Numbered from the stretch's first letter, positions 51,791-60,294 are shown. The stretch: 64,000 nucleotides of DNA from Prevotella sp. (GCA_017458125.1 JAFTGB010000058.1:1-64000), one strand, 5' to 3'. Numbers and translations are program-made. Notes: generated by a model from the sequence alone, not told the origin.

Positions 51791-52666
51791 ATGGCAAAAA
51801 GGCATTTTCCAGAATCCGAACTGATTATCAATAACGACGGGTCTTGTTTCCATCTGCATCTGAAGCCCGAACAGTTAGCAGACAAAGTGATACTCGTTGG
51901 CGACCCTGCCCGAGTGAACACTGTCGCTGCTCATTTCGACACCAAGGAGTGTGAAGTGCAGAGTCGCGAGTTTCATACCATCACAGGCACCTACAAGGGT
52001 AAGCGAATAACCTGCCAGAGCCACGGAATTGGCTGCGACAACATTGACATCGTGGTCAATGAACTGGACACCTTGGCAAACATTGACTACAGCACGCGGA
52101 CGGAGAAAGAAGAACACCGCACGCTGACCATGGTGCGCATTGGCACCTGTGGCGGACTGCAGCCATTTACGCCCACTGGCTCGTTTGTGGCATCAGTAAA
52201 GAGCATCGGTTTCGACGGCCTGCTGAACTACTATGCCGGCCGCAACGTGGTATGCGACATACCCATGGAACGTGCCTTCAAGGAGCACATGCAGTGGGAC
52301 CCCATCAAGGGCGCACCCTACGTAGCCGTGGCTGACGCTGAACTGATAGAGCAAATTGCTCAAGATGATATGGTACGCGGCTATACCGTTGCCTGCGGTG
52401 GCTTCTATGGCCCGCAGGGACGTCAGCTGCGCGCCGACATTGCCGACCCTGAGCAAAACCAGAAGATAGAATCGTTCGAGTATGACGGTATGAAGATATG
52501 CAACTTCGAGATGGAGTCTTCCGCCCTTGCCGGCCTCGCGTCGCTCTTGGGCCACAGAGCCATGACGTGCTGCATGGTAATAGCCAATCGCTACACCACA
52601 GAGATGAACACAGAGTATAAGAACTCCATTGATACACTGATCCAAAAGGTTTTAGACCGGATTTGA
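51791..52666 (+). CDS. udp: Nucleoside phosphorylase (uridine phosphorylase-like)
   Basis: A 291-residue member of the PNP/UDP phosphorylase family, splitting nucleosides with phosphate. Visible motifs are ILVGDPARVNTVAAHFD (phosphate), RIGTCGGLQPFTPTGSFV, and the nucleoside-binding end ICNFEMESSALAGLASLLGH. Uridine specificity is inferred from the overall resemblance to Bacteroidetes uridine phosphorylases. It follows the PD40 gene closely. Confidence 0.85.
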   Translation: MAKRHFPESELIINNDGSCFHLHLKPEQLADKVILVGDPARVNTVAAHFDTKECEVQSREFHTITGTYKGKRITCQSHGIGCDNIDIVVNELDTLANIDYSTRTEKEEHRTLTMVRIGTCGGLQPFTPTGSFVASVKSIGFDGLLNYYAGRNVVCDIPMERAFKEHMQWDPIKGAPYVAVADAELIEQIAQDDMVRGYTVACGGFYGPQGRQLRADIADPEQNQKIESFEYDGMKICNFEMESSALAGLASLLGHRAMTCCMVIANRYTTEMNTEYKNSIDTLIQKVLDRI

Positions 52667-52692
52667 GTCATCTCAGGCTATATATCGTTGCA

Positions 52693-53643
52693 CTATTTAT
52701 AGAGGTGACACATAGCTGTGATACGCTTCTTCATCTCTAACCTGACATATTCGGGGGCCAGCACTTCCACTTCATTCCCCATCGCCAAGATGGCTTGTAT
52801 GAAATCGTAGGTGGGAGCCAAACGTAGTTCAAAGATTGAATAGTCTGCCGTTTGTTCTGTCTCCCGTTGTGAATGGTGCAATGCTAAGGAGCGGAGGTAC
52901 TCCCTGCGATGGTTGACATCGTAGACTTTTAAGCGGATAGTCTCGACATCGTATTCCTCTGCCTCCACGATAATGCCAAAGGCATCAGCAAAGTAGCTAT
53001 CAACAGAGAACTGATGAGGCATCTTGAAGGTCTGACTGGTGATTTCTAATCGTTGCACTCTATCCAGTGCATAGCGACGGATACCCCCTTGGTTCGTCAG
53101 TTCAGAAGGTTCTTCACTTTCAGGCTCATTCTCCATTACGCCAATGACATACCACCGCTGTCGGAACACACGGACGCAATAGGGCTCTAACAGAATCTCG
53201 CGAGGCTCTTCGTCAAAGTAGTCTTGATAGGTCATCGTCAATACACGATTTTCCTTCATGGCTTGCAGCACGGTCAGCAGGTAGTCGTTGCCCGAGGGAA
53301 TATCCTCGTACATCACCCGTTCGCGTAATCCACGACTGTCCTGCAGGAGTCCATTCACGGCAAAGGCCGACAGCAGCCAGTCCTTCACCCTGTCGTTCTC
53401 TAACCAGTCGCGCTGCACAATACGGTATCGATAGCCGTTACGAGCATCCGAGGAGATGTCTATATCAAAGGTATCCTCTATCGCCCGCAGGCAGTCAGCA
53501 AATGTGCGTTTGGGCAGCGATGTTTCCAATACATTTTGTGAACTTCGCTCCCAGCGGTCTGCAAACTCCTTGTACGTCAGTCCCTTGGGATTCTGGTACA
53601 ACTCACTCAATATCCAAATTTGTCTGCGCATATAGTCTTTCAT
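52693..53643 (-). CDS. WYL-domain transcriptional regulator
   Basis: A 316-residue regulator. The N-terminal helical DNA-binding part (about 1-95) starts MKDYMRRQIWILSELYQNPKG. The WYL domain (about 130-215) includes ILLEPYCVRVFRQRWYVIGV and RYALDRVQRLEI, and a WCX-like C-terminal region follows. WYL regulators frequently control phage-defence genes, sensing nucleotides or nucleic acids. Here the nearest upstream genes are an AT-rich nuclease-type cluster, making that role plausible but unproved. It has its own promoter within the preceding gene (TAACTTTG on the minus strand, 53648-53655), giving a near-leaderless mRNA. Confidence 0.88.
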   Translation of the reverse strand: MKDYMRRQIWILSELYQNPKGLTYKEFADRWERSSQNVLETSLPKRTFADCLRAIEDTFDIDISSDARNGYRYRIVQRDWLENDRVKDWLLSAFAVNGLLQDSRGLRERVMYEDIPSGNDYLLTVLQAMKENRVLTMTYQDYFDEEPREILLEPYCVRVFRQRWYVIGVMENEPESEEPSELTNQGGIRRYALDRVQRLEITSQTFKMPHQFSVDSYFADAFGIIVEAEEYDVETIRLKVYDVNHRREYLRSLALHHSQRETEQTADYSIFELRLAPTYDFIQAILAMGNEVEVLAPEYVRLEMKKRITAMCHLYK

Positions 53644-54002
53644 GCTTCAAAGTTACGATTTTTATTTCGTTCTTCGCATATCTTTATAGCTTTTAAAATC
53701 TCTTCCTTCGCTACTGCGCGCTTTTTCCTCCGAATACAAGCCCATTCCAAAACGACTGATAGTAAAAGAGCACAGCAAGTAATCCCAAGGACACCCAAGG
53801 CATCATTAATACCCATAAGGATGCATGCCATTCCCGTTCCAATATAAAAAATTATCGGACTGATCATTGAATGTGACAGGTCATCGAAACTTGGCTCAAG
53901 GTCCTCGATGGCACCACTGAAGTCTATACCTTGGAACTCTGCCTCACTAACTTCCCTGCCCAACAGGTCGTTTACTTGTTGACGTATTTCTTTCTTATTC
54001 AT
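53640..54002 (-). CDS. Small two-helix membrane protein, unknown
   Basis: A 120-residue protein with acidic N terminus (EAEFQGIDFSGAIEDLEPSFDDL), two adjacent membrane helices (IIFYIGTGMACILMGIN; LGVLGITCCALLLSVVLEW) and a Lys/Arg-rich C terminus. No family recognised. It overlaps the WYL gene start by four bases, so the pair may be coupled. Confidence 0.65.
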   Translation of the reverse strand: MNKKEIRQQVNDLLGREVSEAEFQGIDFSGAIEDLEPSFDDLSHSMISPIIFYIGTGMACILMGINDALGVLGITCCALLLSVVLEWACIRRKKRAVAKEEILKAIKICEERNKNRNFEA

Positions 54003-54061
54003 TATCGTAAATCACTTGACTATTTTGATGTGTAATGTTTGCATTTATTGCGAATGTTTAG

Positions 54062-54319
54062 TTATTCTTGCCATAGTGGTGTGCCATCGGCATGCGTAAA
54101 GGCTTTTACAAGAGCATCCATGGCTTCTTGGTTGTTGGTATCCTTTGCCCGGCGGAATGCTGCTTGTGGCACTCCGCGCGAGTTGCCATAAGGATGTTCG
54201 AAACCTGGATAGTTCTTGTTTATCCAATCGGTCAGTTCACTTGATGTCATCGTCTTATTCTGCCTGACCATCGACATGGCCAACGTCAAGACTCCGTCGT
54301 AGACTTTCAATTTGTTCAT
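54062..54319 (-). CDS. 85-residue protein of unknown function
   Basis: A small soluble, mildly basic protein starting MNKLKVYDGVLTLAMSMVRQ, with GFEHPYGNSRGVPQAAFRRA. No membrane segment or known motif. Located between the membrane protein and the AlbA_2-like gene, 18 nt downstream of the latter, same strand. Confidence 0.6.
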   Translation of the reverse strand: MNKLKVYDGVLTLAMSMVRQNKTMTSSELTDWINKNYPGFEHPYGNSRGVPQAAFRRAKDTNNQEAMDALVKAFTHADGTPLWQE

Positions 54320-54337
54320 AATACTGTTTTTGTAAAG

Positions 54338-55087
54338 TTAGTGTATTTGATTGTAGATTTTGATTAAATCATAACCTTTGGCTGTGCGCAAGGTAGCACC
54401 AATCCTAAATGGAAGCATCCAGTCTTTCGGGTTACAGAGGACAACATCACTCTTCTCGATTTTTTGAATATCAATATGGAGCACCAAATGGCTGTTCAAT
54501 AGGAACCACGAAAAAGCTAACGAATTGATAAAACTAAGGCTCTGCGTCCACGTACGTGCTATATTATAGAGTACTGTAGAGGCTACCCGGTCTAGGTTCA
54601 TGCCAGGAAACATACAGGCAATCTGGTTCTCCAACCCAGTAGGGCGCTTGTTGTCATCACCAATTCCCACATAGACGCTACCATTCCCAGATGTGTTATA
54701 GACGGCGGCCGCCTCTGTGATGATCAACTTGATACCCCCATGATTCATAGTTGCCCAATAGGTGTTTGGGATTGCCTTCAGTCCAGCCTTCAGTTCTACA
54801 TTGACACTCTCATCGGGAATGGGCGAGCCAACCTTGAGGTTGAGCTTCTTCTTCAAAAAGCTGGCTTTGACTTCGTTACTGTTAAGCCGAAATAGGATGC
54901 CCAAGTCTTCTTGGCTCATTTCTCCCGATAGCGCCCGCTTCATACCTACCTCCAGGACATCAGCCTCGTTCATTACTCCACCAATCTCAGGAACTCCTTC
55001 TTTCAGAGCCTCTGGATTGATCACTTCTCTTCTCTGTGCGCCAAATCCTTGATTTGGTCTCGCCTGTGAATATAAATTATTCATCAT
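54338..55087 (-). CDS. Schlafen AlbA_2-like DNA-binding domain protein
   Basis: A 249-residue protein. The C-terminal half has the AlbA_2 pattern: NTSGNGSVYVGIGDDNKRPTGL (about 131-152, equivalent to GGxLxIGVDD) and a closing PFRIGATLRTAKG (about 226-238, like YIRxGSSTxxA). The N-terminal half is helical with no named domain. AlbA_2 proteins bind nucleic acid and occur both in regulators and in defence systems. It has its own promoter at 55128-55156, while sitting directly downstream of the nuclease-like genes. The domain call rests on motif resemblance only. Confidence 0.6.
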   Translation of the reverse strand: MMNNLYSQARPNQGFGAQRREVINPEALKEGVPEIGGVMNEADVLEVGMKRALSGEMSQEDLGILFRLNSNEVKASFLKKKLNLKVGSPIPDESVNVELKAGLKAIPNTYWATMNHGGIKLIITEAAAVYNTSGNGSVYVGIGDDNKRPTGLENQIACMFPGMNLDRVASTVLYNIARTWTQSLSFINSLAFSWFLLNSHLVLHIDIQKIEKSDVVLCNPKDWMLPFRIGATLRTAKGYDLIKIYNQIH

Positions 55088-55127
55088 ACCTTTGTCATAG
55101 AATCGCTTTGGTTCTCGATTCCGTTTG

Positions 55128-55156
55128 CAAAGATACGAAAAGTATCAATTAGCAAA
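55128..55156 (-). promoter_or_regulatory. Promoter for the AlbA_2-like gene
   Basis: Minus-strand TATCTTTG (plus CAAAGATA 55128-55135) with TTTG (plus CAAA 55153-55156) 17 nt upstream, slightly short spacing. Confidence 0.5.
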
Positions 55157-55189
55157 AAGAAAAAAGTGTCACGCTGGGTGTCACGCTCT

Positions 55190-56065
55190 TTATATGACCA
55201 GCAAAGCTTCTATTTCTTTCCTTTTGTTTTGTAAGTCTTGTGCCCTTTCAATGTATTTCCTGAGAGTCCCTTTAGTATATCTTTTGCCCTTCTTGTTTTT
55301 AAATATAGGTGTAAAATACTCGGAACGATATTGATCACTGGTTCCTGTATACTTCCGCATAAGCCCTAACCTATAACACACTTCCATTAACCAATAACCA
55401 AATTCCGCTGTTTTAATAGTGCCAATCTGATAAGTATCGTTTTCTTTGGAATATTTAAACAATCCACCAGAATAGCGCAATTTCATAAGATATGCCTCTA
55501 ACTTTTCCCCCTCAGGCGTACCGCGTAATTTTACCCGAATGTCATCAGAATTTCCATCATTCAGTTCTCGTGTAGCATCATCTATTTGCTCCGTTGAAGA
55601 TGTCCTGATGGATTTTATATCACCCAACCATTGAATCAGATCGCTATACTTGTAATATAATTTATTGAAAGACCTATTCAATGCTTCAGCGTATTCAAAG
55701 TCATACACGAAGTAGATATTGGCGACCTCATCCAAATTTAATATTTTCATGTCAGCTTCAAATTCTTCTATGCGAAAATGTGGAAAAAACACGGCAATGC
55801 CGTTCTTTCTTGTTGAATCTTTTATGAGAATATCAAATTGCTTTGGGGTAGACTGAGAAAAATTGTATTCTCTGTCGTCACCGACTGAAAAACCATTATC
55901 GAAGCAATATTGGAATTTTTGAATATGTTTAGGACTGACAAACTGGTTCCAAAAAGCTCCTAAAACAAACTCTGACTTCAAGAGATTTGTTAAGACTTGG
56001 ATGCTTTTCCTATGATAAGCCTTTTCAGAGAAATCCTCATTAAATAGTTTGTTGTTAGTATACAT
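55190..56065 (-). CDS. 291-residue protein of unknown function in the nuclease cluster
   Basis: An AT-rich gene encoding a soluble protein. The segment KQFDILIKDSTRKNGIAVFF has the Asp-then-beta-strand look of a PD-(D/E)XK core, but no E-x-K follows clearly, so a degenerate nuclease is only a guess. The C terminus is Lys/Arg rich (FKNKKGKRYTKGTLRKYIERAQ). Eight nt downstream of the nuclease-like gene and in the same direction, so they are likely one operon. Confidence 0.65.
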   Translation of the reverse strand: MYTNNKLFNEDFSEKAYHRKSIQVLTNLLKSEFVLGAFWNQFVSPKHIQKFQYCFDNGFSVGDDREYNFSQSTPKQFDILIKDSTRKNGIAVFFPHFRIEEFEADMKILNLDEVANIYFVYDFEYAEALNRSFNKLYYKYSDLIQWLGDIKSIRTSSTEQIDDATRELNDGNSDDIRVKLRGTPEGEKLEAYLMKLRYSGGLFKYSKENDTYQIGTIKTAEFGYWLMEVCYRLGLMRKYTGTSDQYRSEYFTPIFKNKKGKRYTKGTLRKYIERAQDLQNKRKEIEALLVI

Positions 56066-56073
56066 AATTCCGT

Positions 56074-57009
56074 TTAATATTTTTCGGACACGAAGTCTTC
56101 TAATTCTTTACGCGCTTGTTCAACCTTGTCTCTATTTGTGAGTTTGAAGTAATACCATCCTTCTATACAATTAATCCGCCCAATGGGAATCAAATACTCA
56201 AACCCCTTATGTTTAAAATTAGGGGACTTGAATCTATATTTAAATACATCTTCTTTTATAGCTAAAACAAGAATTGCTCCCTCAGAGTCTGTAGGTGTAT
56301 ACACCGAGCCGTACCAGATGGACTTGCTTTCATTGATGAAATACCCATAGTCATTCCCCTCATTCCATTTATCTTCTAATTGCTTATCTGCAAATGTCTT
56401 TATTTTGCGAGGCAAGAACTTTTCATGTTGAACGATATAGACTTCATGCGGTTCTGAGAAATTGAAGTTCTCAAAAACATCTTTAATCTTAATTTCTTTC
56501 TGATATAAAGTCTGGATGATTAACGCTCCTAAAAGATTCCACTCTTTTCGTTCCTTATTTAATAACTTATTAGCGAAATCTTCCCATAATATATAAGCGA
56601 AACTCAGTTGGTCTTTTTCATTTGTAATTCTGTCATTCTCAATCTTCCATCCGTAAGCATATTTGTTAGTGTCATCCGCCAATATATATCTAATTCTTTT
56701 GGAATCCATATTAACGTCAACCAAATAACTATCTGCTTTAATAACCGTGTCATTGATTTTGCTTTCAAGGATATATTCCCCTTGATTTGTATAAAATACG
56801 AAATCGTTTCTTCCGCCCTCTTGTGGCACCTCACGCTCTGAGAAATATACTATAACCCCTTTAGCCTCTTCTCCAAATGCGAATTTGAAAAAGAATTCTA
56901 AAAAGCCACGATCCACCTGGCATAAAGACCAAACAATGTCACTAAGACGGTTCTCATTCATCTTGAGCCCGTAAGCCATCATCCATTGAAATAATACGCT
57001 GTTGTTCAT
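56074..57009 (-). CDS. PD-(D/E)XK nuclease-like protein
   Basis: A 311-residue protein with a recognisable PD-(D/E)XK core. Asp69 in GGRNDFVFY and Glu82-Ser-Lys84 in YILESKIND fit D-x(n)-E-x-K, with Glu58/Glu60 (SEREVP) at the position of the helix-1 acid. This resembles the PDDEXK_4 group. Such nucleases are common effectors in restriction and abortive-infection systems; target and activity unknown. The codon and base composition is AT-rich compared with the core genes. Its start overlaps the upstream 96-residue gene by 56 bp. Confidence 0.68.
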   Translation of the reverse strand: MNNSVLFQWMMAYGLKMNENRLSDIVWSLCQVDRGFLEFFFKFAFGEEAKGVIVYFSEREVPQEGGRNDFVFYTNQGEYILESKINDTVIKADSYLVDVNMDSKRIRYILADDTNKYAYGWKIENDRITNEKDQLSFAYILWEDFANKLLNKERKEWNLLGALIIQTLYQKEIKIKDVFENFNFSEPHEVYIVQHEKFLPRKIKTFADKQLEDKWNEGNDYGYFINESKSIWYGSVYTPTDSEGAILVLAIKEDVFKYRFKSPNFKHKGFEYLIPIGRINCIEGWYYFKLTNRDKVEQARKELEDFVSEKY

Positions 57010-57244
57010 AAATCGTTTTCACCAATTCTATTACCTCGTCGTTTGCAGAAGCAAGATGTATTCTTTCATTCTCAAGGAAATGTTCTTCCAAAAATTTTCT
57101 TGCTGTCTTTCTTTTTAGGAATAATTGTTGGGTATAGACTCCTTCAATCTTCTTTGAATGCTTAGTAAGGTAATGTATAAGATACCCTGCCTCAGCAATA
57201 AGATAATCGCCATTAATCCGTTTGGCTATAAAGTAAACAGACAT
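56954..57244 (-). CDS. 96-residue protein overlapping the nuclease-like gene
   Basis: A small protein beginning MSVYFIAKRINGDYLIAEAG, with a basic middle and an acidic C terminus ending DDGLRAQDE. Its last 56 bp overlap the start of the nuclease-like gene in another frame. I do not recognise a family; a small regulator or antitoxin-like partner is possible. Confidence 0.55.
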   Translation of the reverse strand: MSVYFIAKRINGDYLIAEAGYLIHYLTKHSKKIEGVYTQQLFLKRKTARKFLEEHFLENERIHLASANDEVIELVKTIYEQQRIISMDDGLRAQDE

Positions 57245-57264
57245 AACAAGCTACATTATCTAAA

Positions 57265-57417
57265 TTAAACAATTTTCTTCCTTGTCTCCATACTCCCGCA
57301 CCTCGGACAGCATGGAAGGTTCGGGCCAGCAATGATGCCGCCCTCGGTATCGAAGGCTTCGAACTTGTGGCCGCATTGCTTGCACTTGAATGTTGCTTTA
57401 CCCTTGAAATGTAGCAT
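57265..57417 (-). CDS. 50-residue zinc-ribbon protein
   Basis: The reverse strand encodes MLHFKGKATFKCKQCGHKFE, then AFDTEGGIIAGPNLPCCPRC, then GSMETRKKIV. Two CxxC knuckles (CKQC and CPRC) about 20 residues apart form a zinc ribbon of the FmdB/rubredoxin-like type. Too short to have been obvious otherwise. It lies 20 nt upstream of the 96-residue gene, so it may be the first intact gene of the cluster. Confidence 0.7.
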   Translation of the reverse strand: MLHFKGKATFKCKQCGHKFEAFDTEGGIIAGPNLPCCPRCGSMETRKKIV

Positions 57418-57446
57418 ATTCCTTATACGTTTTACGTTTTTAGTTC

Positions 57447-57680
57447 CTATTTATACTGAAGCGCGAACCTCGCGCCAATATTCTGCAACGGAGGTCCTGA
57501 GAAAACCTTGAAGGTGAAATATGACAGAAGTCCGCGCCTATGGTAGCGCGGAAACAACTGCACGACATTCCCCACCTTCACTTTCTGCCCACGTTCGTAG
57601 CAGGCAAGGAATTTCTCAGGTTCCCGTTTGGTGAGAATGAAGCACGGTGCTTCGCTTTCAGTATGTCAATGAAACGGCAT
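57447..57680 (-). pseudogene. Small gene apparently broken by TGA at codon 5
   Basis: From ATG 57680 the frame reads MPFH, then TGA, then HTESEAPCFILTKREPEKFL and on to GARFALQYK and a TAG at 57449-57447. The 70-odd residues after the TGA look like real protein, and a minus-strand promoter (TATTTTTG) lies just upstream. If TGA were TGG (Trp) the protein would be 77 residues. It is either a recent nonsense mutation, a sequencing error, or an internal start was missed. No homolog recognised. Confidence 0.45.
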
Positions 57681-57698
57681 GTAATCCGTATCCAACTG

Positions 57699-57706
57699 CA
57701 AAAATA
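57699..57706 (-). promoter_or_regulatory. -7 element upstream of the broken small gene
   Basis: Plus-strand CAAAAATA equals minus-strand TATTTTTG, 18 nt before ATG 57680. It could drive the whole zinc-ribbon to nuclease operon. Confidence 0.45.
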
Positions 57707-57781
57707 CGAATTATTTCCAAATTGACAATGCAAAAAGCGAAAAAAATGCTATACTTCTGTCAATATTCCTTTTGTCAGCAG

Positions 57782-58612
57782 TTAGTCATGATACCCTTGG
57801 TAGCCGAGGAAACCATACTTGTTGCCCTCGGCGTTGATAATTCTGGAGTTGTGCGACTGCTGTTCTTTATCGAGACTGCTGCGGACGGGCATCTCCTTGT
57901 AGCCGTATGGCTGTAGCAAGAGTTTGTTGATCTCTTGCAGCAACGGGCGACCTACCTCGCCATCGTCAGCACCTACACCTGTGCGCTGTCCTGTGCGGTC
58001 GCCCGTCTGCATGTTCTCTGTATAACTCTCCTGCAACTTACCATCGGCATAGCGAATACAGAACATCCACTGTTCTGACGGGCGGTTCAGCCTACAAGTC
58101 CAAAGACCGCTGGGCTGATGTTTCTCATCGAACGCAAACGAGAATATCTGCATGTCAAGTTTGAGGTCTTTCGCCTTGCCTGTCAGATAGCCCTCATGGA
58201 ACTGAAAAGCATACTGCTTGGTGGTCGTCTTGCCACTCTCCGTTTCTCGCCAAGAATAGTTCATCGGGCCGTTGAGTAATCCGTTCTTATAGTTGAGGGT
58301 GATTTTAGCAACTACTTTGTTGCCGTTCATTGAGCCGTTGAAACTGAGCGTCCACAGTCCTTCCAGCTTGTCATCCTTATACTGACCTGTCTCTGTGTAA
58401 GTAGAGCCGCCGTTGCGTTTGTCCACCTTCTTGAAAGTGTACTTGCCGTCGAACATACGTTTGCCGTCCTGCCCCTCATAATAAGAATAGGTGGCGGTGC
58501 CGCCGTTCTCTTTCCCAAACACGCCCGAGTAGGTCTTATGCTCCTGAGCATTCATGTTTATCACCATTGTTGTCATCAGCGCGAAGGCTGTAAAAAGTTG
58601 TTTTGTTTTCAT
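57782..58612 (-). CDS. Secreted MORN-like repeat protein
   Basis: A 276-residue protein with signal peptide (MKTKQLFTAFALMTTMVINMNAQ region). The mature part has repeats resembling MORN/toxin-antitoxin-type YwqK motifs: FDGKYTFKK, GQYKDDKLEGLWTLSF, NYKNGLLNGPMNYSW, RYADGKLQESY. Such repeats are structural and found in envelope proteins; no enzymatic motif is seen. Start at 58612 is preferred over 58645, which overlaps a minus-strand -7 element (58643-58650). Confidence 0.72.
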   Translation of the reverse strand: MKTKQLFTAFALMTTMVINMNAQEHKTYSGVFGKENGGTATYSYYEGQDGKRMFDGKYTFKKVDKRNGGSTYTETGQYKDDKLEGLWTLSFNGSMNGNKVVAKITLNYKNGLLNGPMNYSWRETESGKTTTKQYAFQFHEGYLTGKAKDLKLDMQIFSFAFDEKHQPSGLWTCRLNRPSEQWMFCIRYADGKLQESYTENMQTGDRTGQRTGVGADDGEVGRPLLQEINKLLLQPYGYKEMPVRSSLDKEQQSHNSRIINAEGNKYGFLGYQGYHD

Positions 58613-58642
58613 ACTATAATGTTTTTTATTTGAATACCGGTG

Positions 58643-58650
58643 CAAAAATA
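58643..58650 (-). promoter_or_regulatory. -7 element for the MORN-like gene
   Basis: Plus-strand CAAAAATA equals minus-strand TATTTTTG, 30 nt before the ATG at 58612. Confidence 0.4.
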
Positions 58651-58849
58651 GTGTGTGGCTGTGCGAAATTCCCGCATAGCCATGAAATCTTTTTGACAGA
58701 TAAAAAAATCACAACAGATCAACATAAAAATAAACGGATTGACTTTGTTCTGTTCTCGTTTTTTTGTAACTTTGGCTTCGCCGAAGTTACTTTGTACTCG
58801 GGAATGAAAAGAAAAGCAAGCTTTCCTTTTGCATTTCACTCGTTTTTTG

Positions 58850-58857
58850 TAACTTTG
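58850..58857 (+). promoter_or_regulatory. -7 element immediately upstream of mnmE
   Basis: TAACTTTG ends four nt before the ATG at 58862, so the mRNA would be leaderless or nearly so. Confidence 0.5.
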
Positions 58858-58861
58858 CATC

Positions 58862-60166
58862 ATGCATCAAGAAAAAGACAAAGAACTGAATACTATCTGT
58901 GCACTCGCAACGGCTTCTGGTGGGGCTCTTGGGATTATCAGGATCTCAGGGGCTCAGTCGTTTGAGATTCTTTCTCGTGTGTTTAGCAAGGACATTAGCA
59001 ATGCCCAACCTAATACCATCCATTACGGGCACATCAAGAATAGCTCTGAGATTCTCGATGAATGTATGGTAAGCATTTTCCGTACTCCCCACTCTTACAC
59101 TGGTGAGGACTCTGTGGAGATTAGTTGTCATGGCAGCCGCTATATATTAAATAAGGTATTAGAGTTGTTGGTGCAACATGGTTGTCGTATGGCAGGACCG
59201 GGGGAGTTTACGATGCGGGCATACCTCAACGGCAAGATGGACCTATCGCAGGCGGAGGCTGTGGCAGACTTGATAGCATCTACCAGCAAGGCTTCCCACC
59301 ACCTTGCTATGAGCCAACTCAAAGGTGGGGTCTCTTCAGAACTGTCGAGACTGCGTGAGCAACTGCTCAAACTTACTTCCCTCCTTGAACTGGAACTCGA
59401 TTTCTCTGACCATGAGGACCTGGAGTTTGCCGACCGTTCGGAACTTCTTTCATTGGCTCAACACATAGACGCACATATCACACATCTTGCCAAGACTTTT
59501 GAGACTGGACAGGCTCTGAAGGATGGTATTCCTGTCGCTATAGTAGGTGCTCCTAATGTCGGAAAGAGCACACTGCTTAATGCCCTGCTCAACGAAGAGC
59601 GTGCCATCGTATCTGATATCCAAGGTACTACTCGCGACACCATAGAGGACACGATACAGATTGAGGGCATCACTTTCCGCTTCATAGACACAGCAGGTAT
59701 CCGCCATACCAGCGATACCATTGAACAGATGGGTATTGAGCGCTCTGTCAATGCTGCCCAGCGTGCCCGCATCATTATCATGATGACAGAACCAGGCATC
59801 CCCTACCCCGACATTCCTGTCAGAGACGACCAAACCGTCATACGCATTGAAAACAAAACGGAGGCATTCCAAGCTAAGTTTGGTGTTGGTATTGAAGCAT
59901 TGGAGCAACGGCTCGTAGCTGCCATCTCCCATACTTCCGATTCTGATGTCATCATTTCCAATGCCCGACATTACGAAATTCTCACTCGTGCTCAAGAGCA
60001 TTTAAACCAAGTTATCATAGGTCTGAATGCCCATATCAGCGGAGACTTGCTCAGCGAAGATTTGCGGTTAGTCCTCTCAGAATTAGGAGAAATCACAGGT
60101 CAAGGTCAAATCACTCCCACCGAAGTCCTTACTAGCATCTTCCAGCACTTCTGCGTGGGAAAATAG
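58862..60166 (+). CDS. mnmE: tRNA modification GTPase MnmE
   Basis: A 434-residue GTPase that, with MnmG, modifies the wobble uridine of several tRNAs. The N-terminal folate-binding domain includes ALATASGGALGIIRISG, the helical part follows, and the inserted G domain has P-loop GAPNVGKST, DTAGIRHT (switch) and IENKTE (NKxD-like). The C-terminal FCVGK is the conserved one-carbon-site motif. It is slightly shorter than E. coli MnmE (454). The integrase gene lies 248 bp downstream, so this 3' end may mark the insertion site of a mobile element. Confidence 0.95.
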   Translation: MHQEKDKELNTICALATASGGALGIIRISGAQSFEILSRVFSKDISNAQPNTIHYGHIKNSSEILDECMVSIFRTPHSYTGEDSVEISCHGSRYILNKVLELLVQHGCRMAGPGEFTMRAYLNGKMDLSQAEAVADLIASTSKASHHLAMSQLKGGVSSELSRLREQLLKLTSLLELELDFSDHEDLEFADRSELLSLAQHIDAHITHLAKTFETGQALKDGIPVAIVGAPNVGKSTLLNALLNEERAIVSDIQGTTRDTIEDTIQIEGITFRFIDTAGIRHTSDTIEQMGIERSVNAAQRARIIIMMTEPGIPYPDIPVRDDQTVIRIENKTEAFQAKFGVGIEALEQRLVAAISHTSDSDVIISNARHYEILTRAQEHLNQVIIGLNAHISGDLLSEDLRLVLSELGEITGQGQITPTEVLTSIFQHFCVGK

Positions 60167-60187
60167 TCCGATTGCAAAGAAACACAT

Positions 60188-60292
60188 AAAATCTGCAAAA
60201 ATAAGCCCGTAAATGCCTTGTTTTCAAGTGTTAAAGATTGTTCGGGTTTTTGCAGATTTTTGATTTAGGTATTGTTTGTTTGCAGATTTTTG
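60188..60292 (+). repeat. Direct and inverted TTTGCAGATTTTTG repeats
   Basis: TTTGCAGATTTTTG occurs at 60249-60262 and 60279-60292 (30 bp apart). An inverted copy AAAATCTGCAAAAA is at 60188-60201. The inverted pair also brings CCCG and CGGG together. They lie between mnmE and the integrase; possible recombinase-binding or attachment-site sequences. Confidence 0.7.
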
Positions 60293-60294
60293 CC

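Noticed and set aside
55190-56065. Calling the 291-residue protein a PD-(D/E)XK nuclease
   Set aside because: An Asp-strand segment is present but no clear E-x-K follows, so the call would be unsupported.
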